This document shows, piece by piece, positions 34,027 through 43,494 of a stretch of 64,000 nucleotides of DNA. The stretch is from Streptomyces uncialis (GTDB lineage Bacteria; Actinomycetota; Actinomycetes; Streptomycetales; Streptomycetaceae). The stretch spans positions 661,238-725,237 of the forward strand of contig NZ_LFBV01000010.1 in assembly GCF_001905345.1 (NCBI RefSeq). Reading direction: 5' to 3'. Positions within the stretch are counted from its first letter, which is position 1. Every line of letters begins with the position of its first letter. The notes below the pieces were generated by a model that saw only the letters and a list, made by a program, of their open reading frames with translations, made no database searches and was not told where the DNA came from. A program made the position numbers and the translations under genes.

Positions 34027-35628
34027 ATGACCAGTCGACCGACCGACCGCGCCGGACGGCGGCAGTGGGCGGGGCTCGCCGTACTCGCCCTGCCCACGCT
34101 CCTCATCTCGATGGACGTGACCGTCCTGTATCTGGCGGTGCCGCAGCTGAGCGCCGATCTGGGGCCGTCCTCGACCGAGCTCCTGTGGATCATGGATGTG
34201 TACGGCTTCCTGATCGCGGGCGCGCTGGTGCCGATGGGCGTGGCCGGTGATCTGTTCGGCCGGCGGCGCCTCCTGCTGCTGGGGGCCGTCCTGTTCGGTG
34301 TGGCGTCGGTGCTCGCCGCGTACGCCGACAGCGCGACGACCCTGATCGCGGCGCGGGCCCTGCTCGGGATCGCGGGCGCCACCCTGATGCCGTCGACGCT
34401 CTCACTCGTGCGGGTGATGTTCCCCGACCCGGCGCAGCGCGGGGTGGCGGTCGCCGTGGTGATGACGAGTTTCTCGGTGGGCACCACCATCGGGCCGCTG
34501 CTCGGCGGACTGCTGCTGGAGTTCTTCTGGTGGGGCTCGGTGTTCCTGATGGGCGTGCCCGTGATGCTGCTGCTGCTCGTCCTCGGGCCGCTGCTGCTGC
34601 CGGAGTACCGCGATCCGGCCGGGGGGCGGGTCGATCCGCTGAGCGCCGGGCTGTCGGTCGCCGCGATGATCGGCGTCGTCTACGCGGTCAAGGAGGCCGC
34701 CGCGCACGGCCCGAACGGCACGGCGCTGCTGGTGGGCTCGCTGGGGCTGGTGCTCGGCACGCTGTTCGTACGGCGTCAGCTCACCCTGGCCCACCCGCTG
34801 CTGGATCTGTCCCTGCTGCGGAACCGGGTCATCAACACCTCGCTCCTCACCTATCTGCTGGGGATGTTCGCGATGGGCGGGACGCAGGTGTTCATCGCCC
34901 TGTACCTCCAGGAGGTGCTGGGGCTGTCGCCGCTGCTGGCGGGGGTGTGGATGGTCCCCGCGTCGCTGGGGACGGTCGCGGGTTCGCTGATGGCGCCGGT
35001 ACTGGCGCGGCGGTGGCGGCCCGCGACGGTCATCACGGGGGGCATGGTGCTGGCGTCCGCCGGTTTCGTGCTGCTGGCGCTGACGGGCGTGGACGACCTG
35101 CCGACCCTGATCGTCGGATACCTGCTGGTGGCGCTGGGCCTGAGCCCGATGATCACCCTGTGCACGGACCTGGTGATCAGTACGGCGCCGTCCCGGCGGG
35201 CGGGCGCGGCGTCCGCGCTGTCGGAGTCCGGCGGGGAACTGGGGGTCGCGCTGGGGGTCGCCGTGCTCGGCAGCCTCGGCACCGCCGTGTACCGGTCCCG
35301 GATCGACGGCGAGCTGCCCGAGGGACTGCCCGCGAAGGCGACGGAATCGGTGCGCGACACCCTGGGCGGGGCGGGACGGATCGCCGCGGACCTGCCCGGT
35401 GACCTCGCGGACGCCCTGCTCACGGCGGCACGCGGAGCGCTGACCCTGGGGCTGAACCTGACCTCGGCGACCGCCGCGGCCGTGGCCCTGGCGACAGCGG
35501 TCTGGGCGGGCGTCCGGCTGCGCCACGTCCCGTCCACGCCCACGACCGCGCCGGGGCGCGCGGAGGGCGACGGGAAGGGCGGCGGGAAGGGCGAGACGTC
35601 GGACACGGCCCTGGCGGACCGTGACTGA
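34027..35628 (+). CDS. DHA2-family (14-helix) MFS drug exporter
   Basis: A 533-residue transporter with about 14 membrane helices. DHA2 signatures include motif D1 (LDxTxVNxALP-like, here ISMDVTVLYLAVPQL), WIMDVYGFLIAGALVPMG, motif A GDLFGRRRLL and motif C-like VVMTSFSVGTTIGPLLGG. It resembles SmvA/QacA-type proton antiporters that export cationic drugs and disinfectants. The ATG at 34027 has GGAGA upstream. No TetR or MarR regulator is adjacent. It converges on the LAxTG gene. Confidence 0.87.
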   Translation: MTSRPTDRAGRRQWAGLAVLALPTLLISMDVTVLYLAVPQLSADLGPSSTELLWIMDVYGFLIAGALVPMGVAGDLFGRRRLLLLGAVLFGVASVLAAYADSATTLIAARALLGIAGATLMPSTLSLVRVMFPDPAQRGVAVAVVMTSFSVGTTIGPLLGGLLLEFFWWGSVFLMGVPVMLLLLVLGPLLLPEYRDPAGGRVDPLSAGLSVAAMIGVVYAVKEAAAHGPNGTALLVGSLGLVLGTLFVRRQLTLAHPLLDLSLLRNRVINTSLLTYLLGMFAMGGTQVFIALYLQEVLGLSPLLAGVWMVPASLGTVAGSLMAPVLARRWRPATVITGGMVLASAGFVLLALTGVDDLPTLIVGYLLVALGLSPMITLCTDLVISTAPSRRAGAASALSESGGELGVALGVAVLGSLGTAVYRSRIDGELPEGLPAKATESVRDTLGGAGRIAADLPGDLADALLTAARGALTLGLNLTSATAAAVALATAVWAGVRLRHVPSTPTTAPGRAEGDGKGGGKGETSDTALADRD

Positions 35629-35657
35629 GCGGGGACCTCGTGGCCGCGCGGACGCGA

Positions 35658-36752
35658 TCAGCGGTGGTCGCGCGGCGGGGTGAAGCGGCGGACCGCCAGA
35701 TAGAGGGCGATGCCCCCGAGGACGAGGGTGAGCGCGGCGGCGACCAAGGCGGTGGCCTGGGCGCCCGTCACGGCGAGTTCACGCGGCAGCGGACCGGGCG
35801 TGACCGGGGCGCCGGACCGGACGGTACCGGGATCGGAGGCGCGGGGCGGGCCGGTCGTCGTGGTGGCCGGGGCGGCGGGCCCGGTGCGCACGTCGAAGGT
35901 GTACGGGTCGGACTCGCCGACCCATTCGCCGTCGTCGCCCCGGCGCTGGACCAGCGCGGCGGTGGCCGTGACCTCGCCCGGGGCCGCGTCCCGCGTGACC
36001 GCGAGCCTGACCCGGACGGGCACGGTCCGGTGGGCGGGGACCGTGAACCCGTCGCCGTCGAAGACGCCCACGGTCTCGTCCCGGCCGGTGCGGGTCGTGC
36101 GCGCGGCCCGCCATCCGGAGCCGTCGTGGAACTCCAGCCGTACCTGTTCGGGCCGCAGCGTCCGGTCCTCGTCCACGAGGACGACGACCGGGTGGACACC
36201 CCGGTACCCGGTCCCGGTGGTGTTGACCAGGCCGAGGGTCCAGGACTCGGGGGGCGCGCCGGGCCGGTAGACGTCGGGGGCGCCCTCGATCCGGGTGGTC
36301 AGCGGGAACGTACCGGCGCGCGGGGTGCCGGGCACGGGCGCGGGCGGGTACGGGGGGACGGGGACCGCGGCGGAGTACGGGGAATCCGCGGCGGAGTACG
36401 GGGGCGCCGGGGGGTGCGCGGGGCCCCCGGGCCGGGCGGGAGCCGCGTGCGGAACGGACACCGCAGGGCCGGCGGAAGCGGCGGGGGCGGCACCGGGGGC
36501 GAGGGCCAATTCCGACGCCAGGGCCGACGCCGGGGCCGGGGCCAGTGCCAGGGCGAGGGCCAGGGAGGCGGCTGCTCCGGCGAGCATTCGACGGATGCCG
36601 CGTCCGGCGGGCGATCCGCGGAAAGGGCGGCATCCGGCGGGCAGCGCGGGGACACGTCGTCCGGCGGGCAGCTCGCGAACAGACCGTCCGGTGAACAACT
36701 GGCGGACACGGCGGGCGGCGGGCGGTCGGCGGACACGGCGGGGCTGGGACAT
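35658..36752 (-). CDS. LAxTG cell-wall-anchored secreted protein
   Basis: A 364-residue surface protein with an unusually long arginine-rich N-region, a hydrophobic signal core (about 56-78), a Pro/Ala linker, and a beta-rich domain (about 150-300). The C-terminal sorting signal is LAVTG, a hydrophobic helix (about 330-352) and a basic tail (RRFTPPRDHR). LAxTG is the motif used by class E sortases of Streptomyces, which also anchor long chaplins. Function is unknown. GAAGG lies nine bases before the ATG at 36752. Confidence 0.78.
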   Translation of the reverse strand: MSQPRRVRRPPAARRVRQLFTGRSVRELPAGRRVPALPAGCRPFRGSPAGRGIRRMLAGAAASLALALALAPAPASALASELALAPGAAPAASAGPAVSVPHAAPARPGGPAHPPAPPYSAADSPYSAAVPVPPYPPAPVPGTPRAGTFPLTTRIEGAPDVYRPGAPPESWTLGLVNTTGTGYRGVHPVVVLVDEDRTLRPEQVRLEFHDGSGWRAARTTRTGRDETVGVFDGDGFTVPAHRTVPVRVRLAVTRDAAPGEVTATAALVQRRGDDGEWVGESDPYTFDVRTGPAAPATTTTGPPRASDPGTVRSGAPVTPGPLPRELAVTGAQATALVAAALTLVLGGIALYLAVRRFTPPRDHR

Positions 36753-37300
36753 GGGCGCGCCTTCGGGTCGTGGACGCACGAGGTCTTCCGGGCGCCCGCG
36801 CCCGCCGAACGGTACGGCGGCGAACCCCACCCGATCAGCGCCCGGATGTCGCCTGAACACCGGCCCCTTCCCCGCACGGCGGGAGTTCTCGCGCGCACAC
36901 CGGAACCGTCACCCGTCCGTGCCGCACCGGTGTCACCGCCCGATCCCCGTCCGGACCGCGCCCCAGCCCCGTCAGGTCCCGCACCCGGTCCGGTCAGGAC
37001 CAGCGCCCCATCAGGACCCCGCCCCCGTCCCGCCCGAACCCCGTCACGACCCGCACCCGAACCCGTGAACGCCCCGCCCCCACCCCGTATGTCCCGCGCC
37101 CGAACCCCGTATGTCTCGTACCGGGACCCCGTGGACGTCCCGCGCCCGAGCCCCATCAGCCTCCCGTCCGGGCCCCGTTGGCTGTTTCCCGCCACCCGCC
37201 GGACCGGAGTCAACTCCGGTCCGCCCACTTCGGTCCTGCGGAGGAGGAGGCCCCTGTTCTTCCGGGGCCGGGAGCAGGACCGAACGCAAGGAGGACCACC
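36753..37300. other. Low-complexity divergent intergenic region
   Basis: A 548-bp region rich in CCCC/GGGG strings with degenerate short direct repeats such as CCCGCGCCCGA near 37095 and 37140 and ACCCCGTATGTC near 37082 and 37103. Reading frames across it have proline/arginine content only. AAGGAGG near its right end serves the TTG start at 37301. Confidence 0.5.
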
Positions 37301-40177
37301 TTGATCCGTGTCTCGCGCAAGGGTGCCGCCGCCGTCGCGATGCTCGCGCTGGCGGCCGGGGCCCCGGAGCTGGCGTACGCGTCACCAGGAGCGGCACCCA
37401 CGCCCGGCACCGCCGGAGCAGCAGGGGCAGCAGGGGCAGCAGGGGCAGCAGGGGCAGCAGGGGCAGCAAGAGCAGCAGGAGCAGCCGGGGACAGCGTCGG
37501 CGCCCCGCTGCCGCCGGGCTGGCGCGTATCGGGGGCGGGCGCCGGCCGGGAGCTCATATGGACGCCGTCCGAAGCGCTGCCCATCGGTGACGCCCGGGTC
37601 GAGTTCCACTCGGGCGGGCGGCTGCTGGGTGTGCCCGTGCCCGACCGGCGGCAGGAGACGTTCCGGCTGCGGGTCGGGACCGCGCGGATCGGCCCGGGGG
37701 ACGAACTGCGGGTGTCGGCGGGCGGACGGTCGCTGGACGCGGCGGGCAGGCCGGTGGGTGTCCCGTCGTCCCGGGAGTCCGCGAGACCCCGGGCGGTGAA
37801 TCCGGCGCCCGCGCCCGTGAACCCGGTCGACCCGGGGGTGAAGGGCCGGTACGGGACCGTCAGCGGCGAGTACAGCCTGGCCTCGCTGAAGCTGCCGGGC
37901 ATACCGCGCGAGGTCGAGATGAAGGCCGTGGTCGTCGGCCCGCGGAACGCGCCCGGCAAACGGCCGGTCGCCCTGTTCCTGCACGGCAGGCACGTCACCT
38001 GCTACGACACCACGTCCGACACCGCGATGGACTGGCCCTGCGCGGACGGCTACCGGCAGATACCGAGCTACCGGGGCTATCTCCACGACCAGAGGCTGCT
38101 CGCCTCGCAGGGCTATGTGACGGTGTCGGTCTCCGCGAACGGGATCAACGCGCAGGACAGCAGGCTGGACGACTCCGGGGCGCAGGCGCGTTCGTCGCTC
38201 GTGCGGCAGCATCTCGCCCGGCTCGCGGGCTGGTCCGCGAACCCCGCGAGCGCTCCGGCGGCCGTCCGCGCGCTGCCCAGGGCCGATCTGGACAAGGTGC
38301 TCCTCGTCGGGCACTCCCGGGGTGGCGAGGGCGTCAACCGCGCCGCGCTGGACAGTCTGTACCGGCCGCCCGCCGACCAGGAAGGCCATCCGGGGCCGGT
38401 GCGCTGGAAGATCCGCGGCACCGTCCTCATCGGCCCGACCGCCTTCGGCCAGAACCCGGCGCCCGATGTCCCGTCGATGACGATCCTGCCGGGCTGCGAC
38501 GGCGATGTGTACGACCTCCAGGGCCAGATGTACGCGGACCGTACGCGCGGGATCAGCCGGGGCAGGGCGCTGCACAGCTCGGTGTACATGGTCGGCGCCA
38601 ACCACAACTTCTTCAACACCGAGTGGACGCCCGGCCAGGCCGTCGCCCCGGCCACCGACGACTTCCGGCGGACCGACGACGCGGTCTGCTCGCCGGGGAC
38701 GGCGACCCGGCTGAGCGCGGAGCGGCAGCAGCGGGCGGGTTCCACGTACATCGCCGCCGCCGCGCGGCTGTTCGTCGCGGGTGACGACAAGGTGCGCCCG
38801 CTGCTCGACGGCAGCCACCGCAGGGCGCCGTCCGCGGGTCCCGTCCGCGCGCCGGCCCAGGCCGTCGGCGGCAACCGCACCGCCGCGGTGCTGCCCTCGG
38901 CCGCCACGAAGGTGGCGGGCGGGCGGATCTGCGAGCACCTCACCGGCGACCGGGCGAAGGTGTGTCTGCCGCGCCCGGGCGGGACGGAGTCACCGCACTT
39001 CGCGCACTGGATGCTCGGGACGGAGCCCGGACGGCACTCGGTCACGGCGAAGTGGAGCCGGTCCGGTGTCCCGGTGCGGGTGACGCCCGAGCGGTCCTTC
39101 TCCCTCGCGGGCTCGCGGTCGCTCGCGCTGCGGATGTTCGTACCGCCCAACACCACCGGTACCGAGCTGGACGTCGGTGTCACCGACACCTCGGGCAAGC
39201 GGGCCCGGCTGGGCCGGGTCACGGTCGACGGACTGCCGGGCACCGACATGACGACGTCCGCGTGGGGCCGGGAACTGCGTGTCCCGGTGAAGGCCGCGGT
39301 CGCCGCCGGGCTGGACCTGAAGAGGATCAAGAGCCTGGAGCTGACGCCGCGGACCGGCTCCGGCAAGCTCTGGCTGGTCGACGCGTGGGGCTGGCGCCCC
39401 GGTACCCCGGCCGTGGGCGCGGTAGCGGAGCTGCCGCGGGTCGACCTGGGACAGGCGACCGTCAAGGAGGGCGACTCCGGGGTGCGGACCCTCTCGATCC
39501 CGGCCCGGGTACGCGGCCGGGGCGAGGGCGAGGTACAGGTGTTCCTCCCCGGCTCCACCGGGGAACGGCCGGTTACCCGGACCGTGACCGTCAAGCCGGG
39601 GAGCGGGCAGCGCATCGAGCTGCCGGTCGAGGTCGAGGGCAACACCCGCTGGAGCCACGACATCGAGCACCGGGCCTACGTCAAGGCCGTCCGGGGCGCG
39701 GTGATCGGCTCGTACGAGGGCACGCTGACCGTACGGAACGACGACCCGATGCCGAGGGTCACCCTGACCACGGTCGCGGACGACGTCACCGAGGGGCGGA
39801 GCCTGACCTGGCGGGTGACCCTGTCCGAGGCCGTGGACACGGACTTCAGCCACGCGGGGCTCGTACTGCGGCCGGTGACCTCCGGCAGGGAACTGGACAC
39901 GGACGACGCCGACCGGCAGTGGGTCGAGACCCAGTTCGGGACGGTCCCGGACCCGGCGCTACCCCTGTCGGGGCTGTACGACCCTCCGTACGCGCCGTAC
40001 CTGTGGGCCGACATCCAGCCGGGCCGGTCCAGCGCCGACATCTCCGTGCCGGTCACCAAGGACACGGTGACCGAGCCGGAGGAGTACCTGCGAGCGCAGC
40101 TCGTCGTCACCCCGGAGGACGGCGGTGAGCCGAGTTACGGTCCGGAGTTCACCGGTACGGTGCGGGACGCCCCGTAG
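37301..40177 (+). CDS. Large secreted alpha/beta hydrolase with C-terminal beta-sandwich repeats
   Basis: A 958-residue exported protein. A signal peptide (about 1-27, ending LAYA) is followed by an Ala-Gly repeat and a beta-type region. The alpha/beta-hydrolase core includes FLHGRHVTCYD, the nucleophile S339 in VGHSRGGEGVN, an aspartate in PGCDGDVYDL and a histidine in GANHNFFNTEW, a full catalytic triad. The last 250 residues resemble Calx-beta-type sandwiches (VDLGQATVKEGDSGVRTL). It is probably an extracellular esterase or lipase; the substrate is unknown. The TTG at 37301 follows AAGGAGG. Confidence 0.75.
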   Translation: MIRVSRKGAAAVAMLALAAGAPELAYASPGAAPTPGTAGAAGAAGAAGAAGAAGAARAAGAAGDSVGAPLPPGWRVSGAGAGRELIWTPSEALPIGDARVEFHSGGRLLGVPVPDRRQETFRLRVGTARIGPGDELRVSAGGRSLDAAGRPVGVPSSRESARPRAVNPAPAPVNPVDPGVKGRYGTVSGEYSLASLKLPGIPREVEMKAVVVGPRNAPGKRPVALFLHGRHVTCYDTTSDTAMDWPCADGYRQIPSYRGYLHDQRLLASQGYVTVSVSANGINAQDSRLDDSGAQARSSLVRQHLARLAGWSANPASAPAAVRALPRADLDKVLLVGHSRGGEGVNRAALDSLYRPPADQEGHPGPVRWKIRGTVLIGPTAFGQNPAPDVPSMTILPGCDGDVYDLQGQMYADRTRGISRGRALHSSVYMVGANHNFFNTEWTPGQAVAPATDDFRRTDDAVCSPGTATRLSAERQQRAGSTYIAAAARLFVAGDDKVRPLLDGSHRRAPSAGPVRAPAQAVGGNRTAAVLPSAATKVAGGRICEHLTGDRAKVCLPRPGGTESPHFAHWMLGTEPGRHSVTAKWSRSGVPVRVTPERSFSLAGSRSLALRMFVPPNTTGTELDVGVTDTSGKRARLGRVTVDGLPGTDMTTSAWGRELRVPVKAAVAAGLDLKRIKSLELTPRTGSGKLWLVDAWGWRPGTPAVGAVAELPRVDLGQATVKEGDSGVRTLSIPARVRGRGEGEVQVFLPGSTGERPVTRTVTVKPGSGQRIELPVEVEGNTRWSHDIEHRAYVKAVRGAVIGSYEGTLTVRNDDPMPRVTLTTVADDVTEGRSLTWRVTLSEAVDTDFSHAGLVLRPVTSGRELDTDDADRQWVETQFGTVPDPALPLSGLYDPPYAPYLWADIQPGRSSADISVPVTKDTVTEPEEYLRAQLVVTPEDGGEPSYGPEFTGTVRDAP
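37418..37467 (+). repeat. 9-bp microsatellite inside the hydrolase gene
   Basis: About five and a half copies of CAGCAGGGG encode Gly-Ala-Ala triplets just after the signal peptide. Because the unit is three codons, copy-number change keeps the frame and alters only linker length. Confidence 0.85.
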
Positions 40178-40491
40178 CGGTAGCGGTTAGCTGTCCCCCC
40201 GGGGTGCCCGGGTTCCCGGGGTTCCGGGGATCAGGGGTTCCGGGGTTCCCGGGTCCCAGGGGATCAGGGGATCAGGGGATCAGGGGGCGGCGGGGATCAG
40301 GGGGGCGGCGGGGATCACGGGGCCACGGGGGGGCGCGCCGCCGGGGGCCGCGGCGCTCTTGCGGTCCCCGGGGAACCCGACCGTGCCGCCCGGTGCGCAC
40401 GGCGTACTTGGGGCCGCGCTCACCCAAGGCGTGCGACGCACCCGGAGCCGTCCGCCCCGGTGGTGTCCGTCGGGCTCCTGCGGCGGCTCCC
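40178..40491. other. G-rich intergenic region with GGGGATCA repeats
   Basis: A 314-bp convergent region. From about 40196 to 40340 the plus strand carries more than a dozen runs of three to seven G separated by short spacers, including four tandem 8-bp GGGGATCA units near 40259-40290. It could form G-quadruplexes; no terminator hairpin was recognised. Confidence 0.7.
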
Positions 40492-41664
40492 TCATCCGCC
40501 GCGGCCGAAGAGCGGGGCCAGCAGCAGCTGGGCCGCGCCCTCGGCGACGAGCCGGTCCCCGCCGGGCACCGTGCGGACCGGCACGTCATCGGGGTCGCCC
40601 GTGCGCGCGGCCCGGGCGCCGAGCGCTTCGCGCACGCCCCTGACGTACACCCCGGGGGCGTCCCGTACGGCGCGCCCGCCGAGCACCACCGCCCGTACGC
40701 CGAGCAGTCCCGCCAGGTTGGCCGCCCCCGTGCCGAGCACGCGCGCGGCCCCGGCCGTGTCCCCGCGTGCCAGCGCGGCCAGGCACACCGCCTCCAGACA
40801 GCCGCGGTCGCCGCATCCGCAGGGCGGGCCGTCGAGCTGGACCACCTGGTGGCCGAACTCGCCCGCGCCCCGGAGCACCCGGCCGTCGAGGACGAGGCCC
40901 GCGCCGAGTCCGGTGCCGAGGTGCAGATACGCGAACGACGCGCCGTCCGCCCCGGCGAGGGCCAGCCCGAGGGCGGCGGCGTCGGTGTCCTTGCCGACCA
41001 CGACCGGTGTGCCCAGCCGCCGTCGCAGTGCCGTGCGCAGCGGGAAGCCGTCCCACTCGGGGAAGCCGGTGATCCGGCGCGGCACGCCGGTGCGGTGGTC
41101 GAGGGGGCCGGGCAGGGCCACCCCGGCGCCGAGCGGCGCGGCGGCGGCGGGGGCGAGGCGGGCGCGCAGCGCGTTGACGGTGTCCGTCACCGCGTCGAGG
41201 ACGGCTTCCGTGCCCGCGCCGAGGTCCAGCGGGGTACGGCGTTCGGCGACCACCGTGCCGTACAGGTCGACGAGGACGGCGGTCAGCCCGTCACGCTCCA
41301 TATGGACGCCGACGGCGTGCGCGGCGCCGGGGACGAGCCGCAGCGGGGTCGCGGGTTTGCCGCCGGTGGAGGGGCGCCGGGCGGTCTCGGCGACCAGGCC
41401 CTCGGTGCGCAGCCGGGCGGCGATCTTGCTGATGGCCTGGGGGGTGAGTCCGCTGGCCGCGGCGAGTTCGCGGCGGCCGGTGCCGTCCGGGCCGGCCGTC
41501 CTCAGCAGGCCGAGCAGCAGCGCGGTGTTGTGGCCGCGCAGCACGGGCAGGTTGGCGCCGCCGCCCCCACCGCCGGCGCCCGCGAGTGCGTGGCGGGGGC
41601 CCGCGGCCCTGTCCTCGCCGTCGCGGTCGTCCTCGCCGCTGTCCGTGCCGTAGCCCGTGTCCAC
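40492..41664 (-). CDS. ROK-family transcriptional regulator
   Basis: A 390-residue repressor-type ROK protein. A Gly-rich leader precedes a winged helix (about 45-105: GRRELAAASGLTPQAISKIA) and a sugar-kinase-like domain with LHLGTGLGAGLVLDG, RGAGEFGHQVV and the zinc motif CGCGDRGCLEAV. ROK regulators sense a sugar or sugar phosphate. The GTG at 41664 has AAGGGA upstream. It is divergent from an oxidoreductase gene, with a 27-bp inverted repeat between the two starts that is its likely operator. Confidence 0.85.
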   Translation of the reverse strand: MDTGYGTDSGEDDRDGEDRAAGPRHALAGAGGGGGGANLPVLRGHNTALLLGLLRTAGPDGTGRRELAAASGLTPQAISKIAARLRTEGLVAETARRPSTGGKPATPLRLVPGAAHAVGVHMERDGLTAVLVDLYGTVVAERRTPLDLGAGTEAVLDAVTDTVNALRARLAPAAAAPLGAGVALPGPLDHRTGVPRRITGFPEWDGFPLRTALRRRLGTPVVVGKDTDAAALGLALAGADGASFAYLHLGTGLGAGLVLDGRVLRGAGEFGHQVVQLDGPPCGCGDRGCLEAVCLAALARGDTAGAARVLGTGAANLAGLLGVRAVVLGGRAVRDAPGVYVRGVREALGARAARTGDPDDVPVRTVPGGDRLVAEGAAQLLLAPLFGRGG

Positions 41665-41687
41665 CCGGTCATTGTCCCTTGTGCTTG

Positions 41688-41714
41688 CACTTAGGCAACA
41701 GCGTTGCTTAAGTG
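41688..41714. promoter_or_regulatory. Palindromic operator between ROK and oxidoreductase genes
   Basis: CACTTAGGCAAC and GTTGCTTAAGTG are 12-bp arms with a single mismatch around AGC. It ends five bases before the oxidoreductase ATG and is 24 bp from the regulator start, so binding would block both genes. The binding protein is inferred to be the ROK regulator. Confidence 0.75.
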
Positions 41715-41719
41715 AGACC

Positions 41720-42814
41720 ATGACCACAGCCGGAAACTCTCCCCTCCGTGTCGCGCTCATCGGGTACGGGGCGGCGGGCTCCGTGTTCCACGCCCCGCTG
41801 ATCGCCGCGGCGGACGGCCTCGTCCTGGACACCGTCGTCACGGCCAACCCCGAGCGGCAGGAACGGGTGCGCGCCACGTACCCGGGGGTCCGGATCGCCG
41901 ACGGCACCGACGAGCTGTGGTCCCGGACGGGTGAGCTCGGGCTCGTCGTCGTCGCGTCCCCCAACCGGACCCATGTGCCGCTGGCCACCGCCGCGCTGCG
42001 GGCCGGTCTGCCGGTGGTGGTGGACAAGCCGGTGGCCGGCACGGCCGCGGAGGCGCGGGAGCTGGACGCGCTCGCCGAGTCCCGCGGGCTGCTGCTGTCC
42101 GTCTTCCAGAACCGCCGCTGGGACAACGACTTCCTCACGCTGCGGCGGCTGCTCGCGGGCGGTGAGCTGGGGGAGGTACGGCGGTTCGAGTCCCGCTTCG
42201 AGCGGTGGCGTCCGCAGCTCAAAGGCGGCTGGCGGGAGTCCGGGGACCCGGAGGAGATCGGCGGCCTGCTGTACGACCTCGGCAGCCATGTCGTCGACCA
42301 GGCGCTGGTCCTGTTCGGCCCGGTGGACACGGTGTACGCGGAGGTGGACGTACGGCGTCCCGGCGCCGAGGCCGACGACGACACGTTCCTCGCGCTCACG
42401 CACACCAGCGGGGTCCGTTCGCATCTGTACGTCTCCGCGACGGCCGCGCAGCTCGGGCCCCGCTTCCGGGTGCTCGGCTCCAGCGCCGGTTACGTCAAGT
42501 ACGGCCTCGATCCGCAGGAGTCGGCGTTGCGCGAAGGCGCGAGGCCCGGGGCGGGCGGGGACGGCGGGTGGGGTGTGGAGCCCGAGTCGCTGTGGGGCCG
42601 GGTGGGCTCGGGCGAGTCCCCGCTGACGGGTGGGGGGCGGCCGGAGCCGACCCTGGCGGGTGACTATCCGGCGTTCTACGCGGCCGTGGCGGACGCGGTG
42701 CGGGGGGTGGGGGCGAATCCCGTGCGGGCGCGGGAGGCCGCGGGGACGCTGGAGGTGCTGGCCGCGGCTCGGCGGTCCGCGGAGGAGGGGGCGGCGGTAC
42801 GGATTCCCGTGTGA
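41720..42814 (+). CDS. Gfo/Idh/MocA-family sugar oxidoreductase
   Basis: A 364-residue NAD(P)-dependent dehydrogenase. The Rossmann motif is VALIGYGAAGSVFH, followed by VVASPNRTH and the family lysine motif VVDKPVAG; the C-terminal domain includes YDLGSHVVDQAL with the usual histidine. It oxidises a sugar, inositol or sugar derivative; the exact substrate is unknown. The family resemblance to the YvaA/scyllo-inositol group is loose. Control by the adjacent ROK regulator is likely because the palindrome abuts the ATG. Confidence 0.87.
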   Translation: MTTAGNSPLRVALIGYGAAGSVFHAPLIAAADGLVLDTVVTANPERQERVRATYPGVRIADGTDELWSRTGELGLVVVASPNRTHVPLATAALRAGLPVVVDKPVAGTAAEARELDALAESRGLLLSVFQNRRWDNDFLTLRRLLAGGELGEVRRFESRFERWRPQLKGGWRESGDPEEIGGLLYDLGSHVVDQALVLFGPVDTVYAEVDVRRPGAEADDDTFLALTHTSGVRSHLYVSATAAQLGPRFRVLGSSAGYVKYGLDPQESALREGARPGAGGDGGWGVEPESLWGRVGSGESPLTGGGRPEPTLAGDYPAFYAAVADAVRGVGANPVRAREAAGTLEVLAAARRSAEEGAAVRIPV

Positions 42815-43494
42815 CGCGGAGGCCTGTCCGGCTGGGCGTACTTGTTTCCTGCGCCGTCGCTCGCCGGGTTTCTTGTGCGGGGCGCACTTCGTTGCTGTGC
42901 CGTCGTTCGGTGGTTGTGCGCAGTTCCCCGCGGGTCGCCTTCGCTTGCGCTTTTGAGGTCTGTCCGGCGGGGCGCACTCCGTTCCTGTGCTGTCGCTCGG
43001 TGGTTGTGCGCAGTTCCCCGCGCCCCTTTGGGGCGCATCCGGCTTGTTCTTCGGGTCGGTGCCGGTCGGGATTCTCCGTCCTCGATCCGACACGCTCGGT
43101 ACGACGTGCAGCGACCCGACTGAAGAGCATCGGAGTCTGCGGGCAGAGATTCCCGCCCACCCCCTCCCGCAGCAGCGCGACTGCGAGAGGAGGGGGTTCA
43201 ACCCCGTCCAGGGCTGACGTCGGCCCGCAGACTGACGACAGCCCCAGGTGGGCGCCCCTTCAGGGGCGCGGGGAACTGCGCGAAAACGAGGGCCGACCCG
43301 CACCCGGCGAACAACCCGAAGGGGCAGCATCCAGGGGCGCGGGGAACTGCGCAAAAGACGAGGGCGGACCCGCACCCGAGAAGCGACCGCAAGGGGGCAG
43401 CATCCAGGGGCGCGGGGAACTGCGCACCCCCGGACGTACCCGCACGGGAACAAGTACGTCCAGGTGGGGAACCCCGAAGCGCCAGCGAAGGCGG
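42815..43494. repeat. Dispersed modular repeat array 6
   Basis: The convergent region between the oxidoreductase and YidC-like genes. It holds GTCTGTCCGGCGGGGCGCACT-type modules, CCGTCG(C/T)TCGGTGGTTGTGCGCAGTTCCCCGCG near 42901 and 42991, one GGTCGCCTTCGCTTGCGCTT module near 42936, inverted hairpin copy 4, and three reversed cores (near 43261, 43333 and 43406). The final GCCAGCGAAGGC touches the YidC-like stop. Confidence 0.85.
43068..43154 (-). ncRNA. Conserved hairpin element, copy 4 (inverted)
   Basis: The reverse complement matches copy 1 across both arms with one change (CTGCCCGCAG for CTGCTCGCAG), which weakens one inner pair. The central variable part reads GTCGCTGCACGTC. It lies in a convergent gene gap, so it is not an obvious leader of any gene. 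Confidence 0.5.
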
